DNA from: Isoetes taiwanensis
Lineage: Eukaryota; Streptophyta; Lycopodiopsida; Isoetales; Isoetaceae
Reading direction: 5' to 3'
Length of the DNA: 64,000 bases
Assembly (NCBI GenBank): GCA_021234155.1
Contig: JAJEKV010000020.1
Location: 5,196,563-5,260,562, forward strand
Positions within the stretch are counted from its first letter, which is position 1, and each line of letters begins with the position of its first letter. Positions 1-12,445 of the stretch are shown piece by piece. The notes under the pieces are model-generated. The model saw nothing but the letters and a program-made list of their open reading frames with translations. It did not search any database and was not told where the DNA came from. The position numbers were made by a program, and so were the translations under genes.

Positions 1-152
1 ACCTGGATAGATCCAATCAGCAAGAGAAGAGCTTTCAAATTTTGGAAGCTTAGTTTCCTGAAGCAAAATGAGTAAAGCCTTAATTGGGAGATAATTCTCC
101 TTCTTTTGATGGGACCTTTCATGCCCCTCACATTCCATGTCATGATCTTCAT
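1..152 (-). pseudogene. LINE ORF2, N-terminal start of the endonuclease (cut by window edge)
   Basis: Read on the minus strand from an ATG at 152, the protein begins MKIMTWNVRGMKGP and then, after a one-base frame change, reads LILLQETKL. This is the start of the APE-type endonuclease of L1-like LINE ORF2 proteins, which nicks target DNA for target-primed reverse transcription. TWNVRG carries the catalytic-site Asn and LLQETK the catalytic Glu. It lies 40 bases downstream of the ORF1 stop, the usual ORF1-ORF2 order. The frameshift near base 65-75 makes this copy unlikely to be active. The rest of ORF2 lies off the left edge. Confidence 0.75.
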
Positions 153-191
153 GATGATGATCCAAAAAGAGAGATAGGAAAACCAAATTAT

Positions 192-2737
192 CTATTTCTC
201 CTGTTTTCTTTGCTCCTGGTATTTCCAGCAGGGGTCCTGTGTAAAATGGTAGATATCTGGTTTGGCAGAGTTTTTAGTTTTTTTAGATCTAGATTCTTTC
301 CTAGATTTAATAGCAGTAGAGTTATCAGAGAGGAAATTTTCATTACCCCAATTTTCTTTGTCACTATTACAATCATTGTCAGAACACCCCCCAGGTATAA
401 ATTCAAACAAATTGCAGGCATCATCTTTAGAAACAAATTCATTACAATCATAAAAGAGAGGTACTTGCCTACTAGAGATGTCTTCCTTGTTGCTCTCAGG
501 TTGTGAATTTGAGATGTGGGAGATCGAGCAATCTATGTTATCTCCCTTGAGCTCCAGTCCAGCTGCCAAAGGCTCATGTTCCTGAGTTTTTGTTACTGTG
601 TCTTGAATACCAGTGCTATTCCTTGTAAGATCCCCATTTGGCCTCCCATCTTTAATTCTTGAATCTTGAACCATACCATCTTGCAGGGTGGCAAGCTGCT
701 CTGCTATTTCCTTGGAGATAGGAGAGGTGGATCTTGGGAAATGGGAAGGCAGGTTATGAAGATCAATTAAAGGGTGTGTTTGTGGAAGACAGGGAGAAGG
801 AATGGTAGCTTTGGGAGACAGAGTGATATCATGACAGGGTACAACATTATTGCTCAAAAATAAATCAAGTTCTTGTTCAACACTTAAACTAGCAAGTACC
901 TGGAATTGATTAGAACAATCAATTTTGTCTAGTAGATTATCTTCTTCTTGCAGGATTCCATTGTCCTCGAGTGTTGCTGATGGTGCTAGCTCATTAACAG
1001 TCTTGTGCTGATTTACTTGTGGAAATTCTGCAAGGGTATCATGAGCTGGAGTAGATGATGTACCTGGATCATTGGATACCGTGTTTACCATGATGGAATT
1101 GTCAACATGAGAGTTCAGCTGCTTTGAGACCAAAGCTGACTTTTTTGACTCAGTATTTATTTGTGGCATTGCTTGCTTATGTGCTGTATCAACCTTGAAG
1201 CTCTCTGCCAGAACTTTGTCACACAATTTCAAACCTTTAAGAATGGCAGGTTGTTGTGTAGTATGGCTTTTAATAATTAATGGAACATTCTTAACATTAG
1301 AATGTCCAAAATGGTGAACCAAGTCTTGTGTCTGCATCTTGTAATTTTCTCGAGAATCTGTAATAACTTGATCTAAAAGATCATGTAGCTTTTCTGTTTG
1401 CATTTCATTTTGCAAAACTGAAGCTTTCCCTTTATCCTTGAGTTTTTCATAATTCTGTAGAACCTTGACTCCAGTGGAATTATGAATGTCATAGATTTTA
1501 CTGGAATAAAGGGAGCCCTTGTTAATGTTAGGAGAGTGAGAGGTCTTATCCATTCTGTTGGCCTGTTTATTCTTGATCCTCTTTTTGCTTCCATTAATCT
1601 GTTCCATTGGAATTTTTGGTCAAAGTCTTGTGAAGTCAATGTCGAGATGACTGACTTTCCTGAAAGTTGCCTGCCATTGACTTTGTTGACAGTGTCAATA
1701 TTTGGATCTGAACCTGGAATCATGTCAACATTATCTCCTTTTTTCAACATTGCTTCCCTTTGGGGACACTCAACATACCAAAAATGTCTCTTTAAGCAAT
1801 TTTGACAATGAGGAGGTAGGCCTGACCATCTTAATGATAGACAAGAGTTTTGGCCAAAAGCATCAGTGTAGGGAATAAAAGTAGGAATGGTTTTGGAAAG
1901 GTCTAATTGGATGAAAGCTTTTGGTGATCTTGCGGGAGAGTATTCAGTACAAATATAATTTCCAATGGAATTAAATAGAAGCTTAAGACATTCTTCACTC
2001 TAGTAAATAGGATTTAAGCCTTGGAGAGTTGTGGAGGCCACACATAGATTTTCCATATTTTCAGAATTTAGCTTGGGGTCCCATTTAAGAAAGGAGATCT
2101 GATAGGCTTCAAAAGATCGAACACCCAGCTTAAGAAGGAAATTGGCAGTTCTCAGGCTCCCACATTCAACCATGATATATGGGAAATTTAACCAGTACAT
2201 GGCATTTATAATGACCCCCTTTTGAAGATTAAGACAAAAAGCCCACAGTTTATCTATTTGGATACCCGATCTGGATACCTTGATAAGAACAGCAGTATTC
2301 ATAAGGGAGGACATTTTAGAATGAACAGAGGGTAGATTAAGAGAAATACCATGGTAAAGCTTCTGTTTACTCCCTTCAATAGGACGGAGCTCCTTCAATG
2401 CAGCATCAAAATTCTCATCGGGTTGGATCTCAGCATTAGGTCTAGGGACACCATATGGCAAAGGAATTTGTGAGACAGGATCCAGAGCAGGAAAACGACC
2501 CCACATATCAGGATCCTTAGAGAAATTGTCCCACACTGGAGTTTTGGAGGATTTTGGATCCATGCCCTGGTATTGATCTGCAGAGTTAGCGAAATTGCCA
2601 AAGAGAATGAAATGATTTGGATTCTTGTGGAAAGAGCTTAACTGGTGTAGAAGGGCAGCTTGGTCCTCAGTCGACAATGCAGAGAAAGAGTGGAGCAGAG
2701 ACAAAAACTTAGTGCTAAAATGTTTTTTATTTTCCAT
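192..2737 (-). pseudogene. LINE ORF1 (gag-like, DUF4283/zinc-knuckle type), broken
   Basis: The minus-strand frame opens at an ATG at 2,737 (protein starts MENKKHFSTKF). It is interrupted by an in-frame TAG at 2,000-2,002 and changes frame between about 1,610 and 1,540 before running to 192. Together this is about 840 codons. A cysteine cluster near 1,790-1,830 (CQNCLKRHFWYVEC) resembles a degenerate zinc knuckle following the nucleic-acid-binding domain of plant LINE ORF1 proteins. The C-terminal 400 residues are Ser/Asn/Asp-rich and low in recognisable domains. Identification rests mainly on position directly upstream of an ORF2 start. The stop and frameshift mark it as a relic. Confidence 0.6.
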
Positions 2738-2770
2738 TAGAGGCGAGTAGAAGAAAACAACAAAGAGCAA

Positions 2771-3700
2771 ATTGGGAAAAAGTAGAACAGAAAGGAACTA
2801 TGAAATTTTCCAAAAAGGAGAAGAAGGATGAATTGAGAGAGGATCCTATCTATAAGAAAGAAGATCAAGATTACTCCTCAGAGTCAAGATTACCAAAGAA
2901 GACATCAGAAAATTGAGTCAATTGCCAGCAAAATCCCCCAATTCTACTTCAGAAAACAGCTTAATGGTGATTTTGGAGTCAAACTCTTCGTTGTAGGCTC
3001 TTACAATGGCAGTGGCCTAAATATTTCTAGTTCCTAGAAATTCTTCAAGCCAAGCGTCAATAATTTGAATCTCAAATTCCTCATACCCCGGTACAAATGA
3101 GCACTCAGGATGAAAAGAATTATGAGGAAAAATACTCCTGTGGATCAAAGAATTCCACAGATCTGAAGGCCTTCCAATGAGAAAACCACAAATTAGCCTG
3201 CCTCCCTGCTTCAAGATAGCAAAAGATTCTAGTGTCCATGTGTAGATCTTTGCATCCTAAATCTGATGAGATGCTAGCCCCTACACGGCTAGCACACTAA
3301 TGAGAGAAATCGGGTGTCAAACAGGATCGAGCAAGTTTTCAGCAAATTCTGCCAAGAAAATAGTTTAAACTGAAAAGAGAGGCAAACGACAAAAAATCCA
3401 AGATTTTAGGCGCTCCCCACATTTTTCAGATAGACCTACCAGGGTGCTGTATTTTCCAGCTGTGACCCTTGTAAAAAACCATTGTGTTTGGAAATTCTCG
3501 TATATTGCAAGCTCAGAGAACTCGTCCACCCTTCGTTATGGGTGCACCCCTTGAGCAATTTTTATTGTCTTCTTTTGTTGTTTCTTGCTGACATCTTGCC
3601 TGTACAAAAAATGTGATTAGCACGACTTTTTTAAGCCAAAACGCAAACAACAGACTATTTATAATAGAAAAGGTCAAGAAAGCATGCCAAAACAAGATAA
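2771..3700. other. Upstream region of the LINE, no supported gene
   Basis: This may be the 5' untranslated region of the minus-strand LINE. A 65-codon minus-strand frame at 3,017-3,214 has no family that I recognise and no clear start context, so I do not call it. Nothing else coding is visible. Confidence 0.4.
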
Positions 3701-3711
3701 AGTCGACTAAA

Positions 3712-3955
3712 AGAATATATTTCAGAATATACTTTCAGCTTTTTAAAGGCGAAAGTGTATTCCAAAATACACTTCTCCCTCTCTAGAGTGGCAAAAGTGT
3801 ATTCCCAAATACACTTTCACCTTTGGAAAAAACAAAAGTGTATTCCGGAATACACTTTCACCTTCTGAAAAAACAAAAGTGTATTCCAAGGTGAATGTGT
3901 ATTTCAGAATACACTTTCGCCACTCTAGAGAGGGAGAAATGTATTCCGAAATAGG
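3712..3955. repeat. Cluster of nested hairpins built on AAGTGTATTCC/GGAATACACTT
   Basis: At least four short palindromes of the form AAGTGTATTCC-NN-AATACACTT follow one another. They are enclosed by an outer inverted repeat: CCCTCTCTAGAGTGGC near 3,777 pairs with GCCACTCTAGAGAGGG near 3,921. The whole stretch can fold as a multi-branched cruciform. It looks like a foldback or MITE-like element. I see no coding capacity. Confidence 0.7.
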
Positions 3956-4365
3956 TTTCTATTAGTACAAAAGCTAAAAAAACCGTACAATGTACTTTCA
4001 GCCTCACATGTCCATGATTTTGTCTATACAACACGGAATACAGCTATATATTAATATATTCGAAGGCGCTGGAGCTGGCGACTCGAGCTGCTCGAAGGGA
4101 ATACAAATGCTTTTAAAAGGCGCTAAAATTTCCTTTTAAAGATTGCACATAGTCCCTTCACCAATTCTATGTGAAGTGGAATGTAGCTTCTGTATATTGC
4201 CTTTTGCTATCTATTCTGGAATAGCTTTTTGTTTTCTTCTACCTCTTTTGTTTCCACATACTTCTTCTTTTTGAATGTTGTGTATGCCCGAATAGCAATG
4301 TCCAACTGTCTCTAATTTCTTCTTGACTATTCCTAACGTTTCCTTGCTCTTTGTAGTTGTTGAAG

Positions 4366-7300
4366 ATGTTTAAATGCAATGTGAACAATCTTCCACCCTC
4401 GTTTGTTGTCTCTAGTTCCTCTAAATCGGATGGAGCTACAGAACAAAATGCTGATGCTCAAGCTTCTCTTACTCCAACCTAAACAACATCCCTCTTGCTT
4501 CTTAATGACACTCCTAGTCCAGCAACTAACATGCTGCCATCCTCTTTCGAACCGTCACCAAGCCCATTTAGAAATAGGTTGCCCTCTCCGTTCATTCCAT
4601 CACCACTCGTACGTAACAAGCTTCCACCATCTTTTGTTGTATCGCTCACATCAATAAGTGATTCAAAACAGGCTACTCCCACCATTTGTAGTTTCCCTTG
4701 CTTCAAGTAGACAGACAAGGGCTACACTACGATCCGAAGAATGCGAGATTCCTAACAACTTCTCCCATCAGGACTTCACCACAAATGAGGATGATGTTAC
4801 AACATCTACTCCTCTTCACACAACTATTGTGACACATGGATTTGCAAAGTTTCAGTCTGCTATAAGAGAGATGTTTGCAAGAACTCCTCATCATGATGCT
4901 ACAACACTGCTACAACTTCTTATGGCCTCCGATATATTCAGGTACAACTTTTCCTCTTCAAGCACACCTTTGAGGGCAGAGGAGGTCACTCCTAGAGTTG
5001 AACTGTCATCCGAAGATGAAGACACCAATGAGGAGCAATGGGATTATATGTTCTCCAACCAAAGTTCCAAGAAATTCAAAGTGGATTTTAGCTTGAGAGC
5101 ATGTTCTTCTATAAGAAGAAAAAATCTTATGGTTGAACAAAAAATGAGAAGAATTCTAAGAACTACATGTTGCTCATTAGGCTGCATAGATTCAAGATAG
5201 TTAAACTTCAAGTTTGAGACAATTATAGTTCTCTGACAATGGCTGACCAAAATGCCTACTTGGCTTATTATGTAAGACCAGACCGCCACATCTTCTTGCA
5301 TTACACTAACTGTGAACAAGTGTGCCAGAAATGCTTTATGGTTATCCATCGTTTGGGGCCACTAGAATGTCTCGAATACATAAAAGACTGGATAAAAACC
5401 CTGCAATTGATGATCTTGTGGGCCAAGACGAGTTATAACAATGCGTGCTCTAGTTGCTATGTCTTCAATGGAAAAATACTCTTGAGAGATATGTGAAAAG
5501 CTGCCATGAGAGACATGTATTATTTGACAGAGAATATCACAAAAAGGATGCCTTCCAAGAATACAAAGAGACATGCATTCAGTCATAGTACGTCTCTTAC
5601 TCACACTTCACTAGACTATGGAAAAGTGAATTTGGTCTTGTGAAAATTTCTAGAAGACATAGAAAGTTTGTTTGCTCAAGATGTGCAGAATTAAAGAGTC
5701 AACGAGAAACTGCAAAGATAAAGGTCGAAGAAGTAAGTCAAGTTTTCTAATCTGACACTTGTTTCACAGAATTGTTTTGATCTAATTTTTTCTACAGATA
5801 TTGTGCAACAGAACCTTGCCAGACATCGTGAACAACAAGCAACCGAGAGAAGAAAGCTTGTCAAGCACAAGAAAAAAGCTCTCGAACGTCCACTGCAATA
5901 TATGTTTGTTGTAATTGATGGAATAGATCAAAAAAAGACAACTCTGCCTCATTTCTTAAATATTCCTAAAGATGTGCCTGAGGAATGTTTTTTTAAGGTC
6001 CACCTTGTAGGAGCTATGGTCTTCAAAGGAAGTCTAAAGTGCAAAGTATTGTTTTACCTATCCAAACTTGCATAGTGACCCGAACCTCACAATTACGATT
6101 CTTAACAAGGTTCTGTGCGAGTAAGAGCAATTACCACCAGTGTTCTACCTGCAATTTGACAACACTACAAGGGAGAACAAGAATCAAATACTCTTTGCTT
6201 ATTGTGCCATGCTTGTGGAGCTAGGGATCTTCAGAAAAGTAAAGCTTGAATTTTTACTTGTAGGTCACACTCATGATCAAATAGACCAGATGTTTAGCAG
6301 ATTTTCCGTGCACCTTAGAAGGAAGAAGCCTTTTTGTCTTCCTATTTTAGTTCAAATCATTGAAGAACCCATTCCAGTGGTTGAGCTTCTCAAAGAGACT
6401 GTTGATTTCAGAGAGTTTCTTTTCTCTCAACGTTCAGATAGAGAACAAACTGTGAACAAGTTGAATGATCTCATCTTTCAACATCACATCAAGTTCTACT
6501 TGAAGGATGGACAAAGCTTCTTACAGGGGAAGAAGTACACCACAACTGACTGGAGTCCACCAGCCCCTCCCTTCCCTCCAATGAATAGATCCAGCAGGGA
6601 TCATGCAAACGGGGTTGGGAAGGGTTTCATCTTAGGAAGGGATGAGCACCTTAAATCTGTTCCAAACACTTGCTTCATAGAATGTGCTGAGAAACTTCCT
6701 CTCAAAAATCTTAAGGAGTCCAAGCAGAAGAAAAGCACCCCAGCGATATCCTTAAAAGCCATTGAAAATGGAATTTCCTCAGGCCTTAAATACTTCTTAG
6801 AAGAAGACTAGATATGATGGAGAAATATCTTTCTTGAACAAAAAATTGTTATGCAAAACCTAGCTCTAAGACAGTTGCAAGAACCGTTTCAATGGCCTAA
6901 CACCTTCCATCAACTCCATAACCAGACAGGTCCAAGCAATGCTGCAATGGCACCTGCAATAGAGGAAAACAAGGACCGAGTTATGTACCCTGGACCAAGG
7001 CGCAAGGATGAGCCTCAAGGTAATATCACAAAAATTGCTAAAGGTATGCTGATTGCTCTTCCGACTAAGGAGGATGACAAAGATTGACCTTTTTGGATAG
7101 CAAAAGTACTTGACACAGTCAAGGAGGAAGGCTTAGTAACTACACTCAAAATTCACTGGCTTGCGACATGTTTGGAAAATGCTTTTGAAGGTAGGTATGA
7201 GTTAGAAATGAGACTCAAGGAAAGGGAAGAAAGTCCAAGGAAGTGGATTGTAGGGATGAGCTGAACCTAAGTGACGTGACTATATTGTGCTATGATTTCA

Positions 7301-7604
7301 AATTGAAATTTGACAATCGTCTATGCCAGAGGACGATCAATTTGCTTAATTACGAGGAAGAGGATGAAAGAAGGGAGTGGTGGTGGCAATGCTTCACCAT
7401 ATGTTGATAGTGAAGAGAAGATAACTCAAGCACTTCCTCAAGTGATAGTGAAAGAAGTGAAGGTGATGAGGATAGCATAAATGAATATGATGATGTGCTA
7501 GAGATCCCTCCCTCATCACTCCTCACACCTTTGCACATAACTGAGTCTTGGAAAGAGACTGTAAATTTTGTAGGTGAATATGGAGATTTTATCTTCAAAC
7601 TTTG
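4366..7604 (+). pseudogene. DUF7869-type, probably transposon-derived protein, decayed
   Basis: Conserved blocks appear in order but in changing frames. A Pro/Ser-rich start (ATG 4,366) is followed by an N-terminal block (HYTNCEQVCQKCF, about 5,300), a block ending in VCSRCAELKSQRE (about 5,680) and a core with VVIDGIDQKKTTLPHF (about 5,910). Then come QFDNTTRENKNQ (about 6,155), VGHTHDQIDQMFSRF (about 6,260) and an acidic C-terminus to a stop at 7,602. The core matches the family known as DUF7869, found in many copies in seed-free plants, animals and fungi; its Asp-rich core suggests a transposase-like nuclease fold. That function is inference. A likely intron lies at about 5,731-5,797 (GTAAGT...TTTTTCTACAG). 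Frame changes near 5,200, 5,510, 6,060 and 7,085 show it is no longer functional. Confidence 0.65.
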
Positions 7605-7776
7605 AAAATGCTACAATTCCAGTTACAAGCTTCACTTCAATTTTTTGTTAAATGTTATATTCTCTTAAATTAGAGGTTCTCTCTAAAAACATACTTTATA
7701 AAAATTCTAGTTGCAAGGAAAAGAGTCACTTTGATAAAACCAATTCTGTCGTTGCATAAAAAAAATTAGTCATTAC

Positions 7777-7791
7777 GGGGGGGGGGGGGGG
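7777..7791. repeat. Homopolymer run of 15 G
   Basis: An uninterrupted run of 15 G is followed by A and further G-rich sequence to 7,803. It could form a quadruplex and is prone to length error in sequencing. It lies in a non-coding stretch (7,605-7,930) with nothing else recognisable. Confidence 0.9.
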
Positions 7792-7934
7792 AGGGGAGGA
7801 GGAGGTCAAAATACAATTTTATGCGTTTTTTTCTTTACCTCATTTTATTCCCTTTTGTAAAAAATAAGGGAATCTTTAGGGAATATTTCTTTTGCTCTCG
7901 TTTCGATGATTTGCTCTCGTTTAATACGCAATCC

Positions 7935-8499
7935 TGTTATTGGAATGAGGCCCACAACGTTACTTGCGCACCTATCTGCCTATGAAAAAGCGCAGACTCA
8001 CTATCTTGATCCGAATTGAGACGAGTCGCTGGAATGGGGAGCCATGACAGGACATGCTTTGTCAATGTTGCCAAGCAAGAGCTGTTGAGGATGAACGCCA
8101 CACCCTTCAGAGCTGCCCAGCGTACGATCAGATCCGGATACATTATGCTGAGCTAAACAGGCCCAACTAGCCCCTACATAGTGGGCACGACTTTAGTATG
8201 AACATAGGCATCATAACTCCAGAAGGTCATGGACATGCGGGATCAGCTATGTTCAGCACCACTCACCTTACACGCATCTTATGATGTGTGGTCATGTGAT
8301 TTGTATATTTGTACATGTGTACAGTTTCAGAACATTCTTATTGCTGCCACGGTTTTTCGCCCCGAAAACCCTTCGAGGCCAAGATTTTTTTAATCTGGGT
8401 AGTAATAACTCTACTGCACTCTTTGTATTGGTCCCCTAAGCAGTTGAATCTTCGTGGACGCTAAAAACTCTTCTATTCTATTCTATTCTATTCTATTGG
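7935..8499 (+). mobile_element. LINE 3' end (5'-truncated copy) with TTCTA tail
   Basis: The plus strand encodes the terminal cysteine-rich region of a LINE ORF2, reading around AVEDERHTLQSCPAYDQIR near 8,085-8,135, as in the CCHC-like end of many LINE reverse transcriptases. It is followed by a 3' UTR hairpin at about 8,345-8,400 and a microsatellite tail of five TTCTA units ending near 8,497. A second copy of this same end lies at 46,800-47,620. The 5' truncation and simple-repeat tail are typical of LINE insertions. Confidence 0.7.
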
Positions 8500-8583
8500 G
8501 TCTATATAATTTGACTTAAACCTTTATAGTGGAGTTCGTAATGTATAATTTTGTTATGAACCTCGAAACCCTATGTAAAAAAA

Positions 8584-9074
8584 TGTTAGAATAATATCAT
8601 GTCACAATGGTTAGGAAGTATAGCACGTGGCAAGCATGTGTTATTCTGACCGACAAAAGCAGAATATAAAACAGAAGGAAAAAAGGCAAGGGTAGTGGGG
8701 ACGGACAGAAACTCAGATCCGCTCAGATACAATTGACAGATCTTTGTCGGATCTTGCTTGTTGTTGATCAGTAGAAGGCGATTGAAATCGGACCTGAGTT
8801 CCAGATTGCCAAATTCAGTTATAGAGGTTTGGGTCTGAGGTAATTTGTTGCCCGGGCTTATTCTAGCTCTGATTGATTTGCTTTTACAGATTTGTTTTTG
8901 TGCATATGCTCTGGATTTTTTTACCTGGAATAGCCTGATAGCAGCGAATCGCTAGTTGCTTGTGATAAGCTAGATCATTGTTTGGCTTTATGGTATGTTA
9001 TTTGTCTGAATCAGTGCAACACGGTTGATTGAAGTACAATGAGATGTGAAAGCACAGATACACATAAACTTGCA
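8584..9074 (+). repeat. Copia 5' LTR
   Basis: The segment starts TGTTAGAATAATA, ends in CA and is directly followed by a primer-binding site. It contains a TATA-like ATATAAAAC at about 8,664. Its length of 491 bp is normal for plant Copia LTRs. No matching 3' LTR was seen in the window, so the element is truncated or rearranged at its 3' side. Confidence 0.75.
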
Positions 9075-9075
9075 T

Positions 9076-9091
9076 TGGTATCAGAGCTAGG
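9076..9091 (+). promoter_or_regulatory. Primer-binding site, tRNA-Met type
   Basis: TGGTATCAGAGCTAGG starts two bases after the CA end of the LTR. TGGTATCAGAGC is complementary to the 3' end of initiator tRNA-Met and is the standard first-strand primer site of plant Copia elements. Confidence 0.9.
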
Positions 9092-9360
9092 TGTACAAGA
9101 TACTTTCGGGTTATTCTCTCATTGCTATTGTGTATCATTTACAGGGTCTCAGTCAACTTATGCCCAGCAACGCTGGGCACCGTTCCTAGTAACTTTTGTT
9201 TCTTTTTGGTGGAACAATGATCTTCCTTATCTTTAGCTTTTGTTTAGGCTTGTATTGGAATTGTTATGATGGTTTAATGGGTATTGCGATCGAGGTGGAT
9301 GTGCGGTTGCATGGTTATATGTTACTAATTGAGTATGGTTACTGCATTGTTACAGATATA

Positions 9361-11212
9361 AGCACATCGCCTACACAAATTTTGCACCCTTCAGTGACGT
9401 ATTTGCGCAATAGATTAAAAAATCGCTTGGCATTTTGGAAATCCTTTTGTTCATCCGCTATGGTGCTTGATTGGGTCAGTAATGGATATTCCCTCCCTTG
9501 GCTACATGGTTCCCCTAGTCAACCTTGGTCTCACCCAAACCATAAGTCTGTACAGCAACATGCACAGTTTGTTAGGGGTGCTATCAAGGATTTGCTTGCC
9601 TCAGGTGCTGCTATTGTTTCAAAATCAATTCCCTTCATATGCTCACCCTTGGGCGTGGTGCCCAAAGCTGGAAATAAATTTCGTCTTATCTTGGACCTTC
9701 GTTATGTCAATAGTTGCTTAGCTCATATCCCTTTTAAATACGAGTCTATAAGGGAAGTTCGTGATGTTGTCAAACCTAATGATGCCTTGTTCACTTTTGA
9801 TCTCCACTCTGGATACCATCATGTCGATATTAACCCTGTTTGTTGGTCATACCTTGGCTTTGAGTTCGAGGGTAGTTTCTACATGTTTACATCCCTACCA
9901 TTTGGACTTTCTTCTGCATGTTATGTATTTACTAAACTAATGCGGCAAATGGTGCGACGATGGCGTGCTAAAGGATGTCGTTGCATTCCCTACATAGACG
10001 ATTTCTTATTTGCTACTCCTGTCACTAACTTTTGGAATGTCAAAGCTTTGGTGATGCAGGATTTTGAGGCAGCCGGCTTTGTTTTAGCCCTGCATAAGTG
10101 CCAGCTTGAATGTTCTCATGTGGCCAAATTCTTAGGCTTTATGGTTGATTCATCTTCAGGTTTCTTGTCCATTGCTCCTGCAAGGCGCCAGAGATTTTTT
10201 TAACCTAGCGTCGAAACTCCTTGCTGCTGATTACATTCCGGCGCGAATATTAGCCTCTTTTATGGGTATGATTGAGTCTTTCCATATGGTTTTTGGCCCA
10301 TTCTCCAAACTCTTGTCATTCAATCTTGCTAACCTTTATGCTCCATTATATCTTGGTCCCAATATTTGCAATTGTCCCGGCAAGAGCATGCTGAGATTTC
10401 CCTTTGGTTCTCTTCTTTTGATCTCCTCAACAATGCTTACATTTGGGAACCCCTCAACCCTGCCATTTCCTTATGCTACGATGCTAGTAACTCAGGGTGG
10501 GGAGTTTGGCTTCATGGTTCCTTTCCGGGTTCTGAATTTGCCGGTTCTTTCTCTGATGCCGAGAAGACTTCATCCTCGACTGCCCGTGAGCTTTTGGCTT
10601 TGCTACATTTCCTGGAGAAGCATGCCCTATCCTTGCAGAACTCCCAAGTTACAGCTTTTGGTGATTCCTTAAATGCTTCTCTCTAAAGGTGGATCCCGTG
10701 TTTGTCACCTACATTCCTTATGTATCCGGATCTTTATTTTGTGTTCTAAGCATAGAATTACCCATAAACCAGCCTGGATTCCTCGAAACCTAAACCAATG
10801 GGCTGACTATCTATCGAAAATTATTGATTTTGATGACTATATGTTATCTGATGCAGCTTTTTCCTTGATAGAGATGAGATGGGGACCCCATGACTGGGAC
10901 CGTTTTGCCAATGTTTATAATGCTCGTATTCCTAATTTTAATTGTTGGCATCCACTTCCTGGTATTTTATCGCCACCCGATGCTTTCTCTCAATCATGGG
11001 CCAAGTGTGATATCACTTTAGTCATTTTCCATTGGGAGTCTGCCCCTTGGTGGCCAGTCCTTCATGATGAATTCGAAAACTGGCTCTCTTGCTTTGTGGA
11101 TCATTTATATTTTCCAGCTGGTGGACATGGTTTGCTTGATGCTACTAGATCATCTTTACCTTGTGGAAAACCTACTAGTCCGATGATTGCGCTTCGACTT
11201 CATGCTTCCTGA
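9361..11212 (+). pseudogene. DIRS reverse transcriptase-RNase H
   Basis: The RT palm is clear: LGVVPKAGNKFRLILDLR, then FTFDLHSGYHHVDI (catalytic Asp in FDLHSGYHH) and CIPYIDDFLFA (YIDD box, about 9,985-10,015). RNase H follows with YDASNSGWG, SSTARELLAL and GDSLNA (the D-E-D set, about 10,470-10,680). Then comes the C-terminal block with WIPRNLNQWADYL and WGPHDWDRFA typical of DIRS RNase H. The frame breaks near 10,195, 10,370 and 10,680. The RT-to-RNase H order with no integrase and a downstream recombinase distinguishes this from Gypsy. Confidence 0.85.
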
Positions 11213-11262
11213 CATGGTGAGTTTTGTGTTTTGTTTCAGATGTTTTCAATTCTCAGTTTTGG

Positions 11263-12245
11263 ATGTCAATGGATGATTCGGATAAGGAGATATGCCATTT
11301 ATTGTCCCTTCTGAAGGTTTATACTTTAAGTGCGAGGGCACCTAATACTTTAAAATCTTACCGGCAACCGTGGTACGAGTTTAAGGCTTGGTGCTTATCT
11401 AAGAGCCTCTCCTTTTTGCCCACATCTGCTATGACTATTTGTCTTTACATCACTAAGATTTTGTCATCCTCACCATCTCTTGCATGGGTCAATAACATCT
11501 TAGCATCCATTGCTTTCCACCACCAAGTTGCTGGTCTGAGTAAACCTACTGAGCACCCTCTTGTTTCCCTAGTCCATGATCTAGCCAAACGTAACACTTC
11601 CTCTTGTATCAACAAGAAGCAACCTTTGTTACCCCACATGGTCAGAAAGATTATTGATACCTTTGCAGGACTTTAGCTACATTGTTGGATGTCATGCGCT
11701 GCACGGCTCTTGTCCTGGCTTTCTCTGCATTCTTGCATAGCTCAGAGTTGCTTGCTTTACATTGGCATGAAATCATTTTCTTCCCCTCTCATGCTAGCCT
11801 TTACATCCGATCCTCTAAAACTGATCAAAGTGTTGTTGGCTCTTGGGTTTCTATTGCTCGTTTGGGGGGTCCATACTGTCCAGTACAATTGCTTGAGCGC
11901 CTTATCCGTATGGGAAAATTTAGAGCTTTGGATGGTCCGTCAGATGGTTTTCTGTTCCGTGGTATTCACTGCTCCTCTTCTGGCACTTCACTCCGTAAGA
12001 AAGTGATCTCTTATTCCACCCTCCGTTCATGGTTTCGATATTGCTTACAATCTATTGGAGAAGACCCTGATGCTTTTGGTACACATTCTGGTAGGCGAGG
12101 TGGAGCTACTACTGCCGCAGCTTTTAACGTTCCAGATTGTTTATTTAAAGCCCATGGCCGTTGGTCCTCTGAGTCTGCTAAAGATGGCTATGTGATTCCA
12201 GCATTACATGAACAGCTTCTAGTTTCTCGTTCTTGCCTCCACTGA
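11263..12245 (+). pseudogene. DIRS tyrosine recombinase
   Basis: The core-binding part (APNTLKSYRQPWYEFKAWC) is followed after a frameshift near 11,676 by the catalytic domain. Visible are the Lys in RSSKTDQ, the HxxR box THSGRRGGATT, HGRWSS and DGYVIP with the likely nucleophile Tyr. The first catalytic Arg, expected in a block like FLRxSELLAL, is His here (AFLHSSELLALH), so the enzyme would be inactive even without the frameshift. The protein would perform site-specific integration of the circular cDNA. Confidence 0.85.
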
Positions 12246-12372
12246 AGTCTCAAGAGCTCTACTAGAGTTCGGTGCTTCTAGCGGTACTCACTTTACCTGC
12301 CTCATGTATTCTGTTTTGAGTTGTTTAAGAGATGCCCATGAGGGTGGTTTCTTTTCCGTGGTTTTCCCATTT

Positions 12373-12445
12373 CTAGTAGTCCTAGAAATGACATTTACCT
12401 TCATTTTCATGGAATTGAAGGTAAATGAGTTTCTTGAACTACTAG
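12373..12445. repeat. Imperfect hairpin in DIRS 3' region
   Basis: CTAGTAGTCCTAGAAA...CATTTACCTTCA pairs with TGAAGGTAAATG...TTTCTTGAACTACTAG around a 12-base loop, with stem arms of about 30 bases and a few mismatches. It lies just downstream of the recombinase stop and may belong to the element's non-coding end. Confidence 0.7.

Noticed and set aside
84-506. 140-codon plus-strand ORF as a gene
   Set aside because: It lies antisense to LINE ORF1 and the ORF2 start and has no domain.
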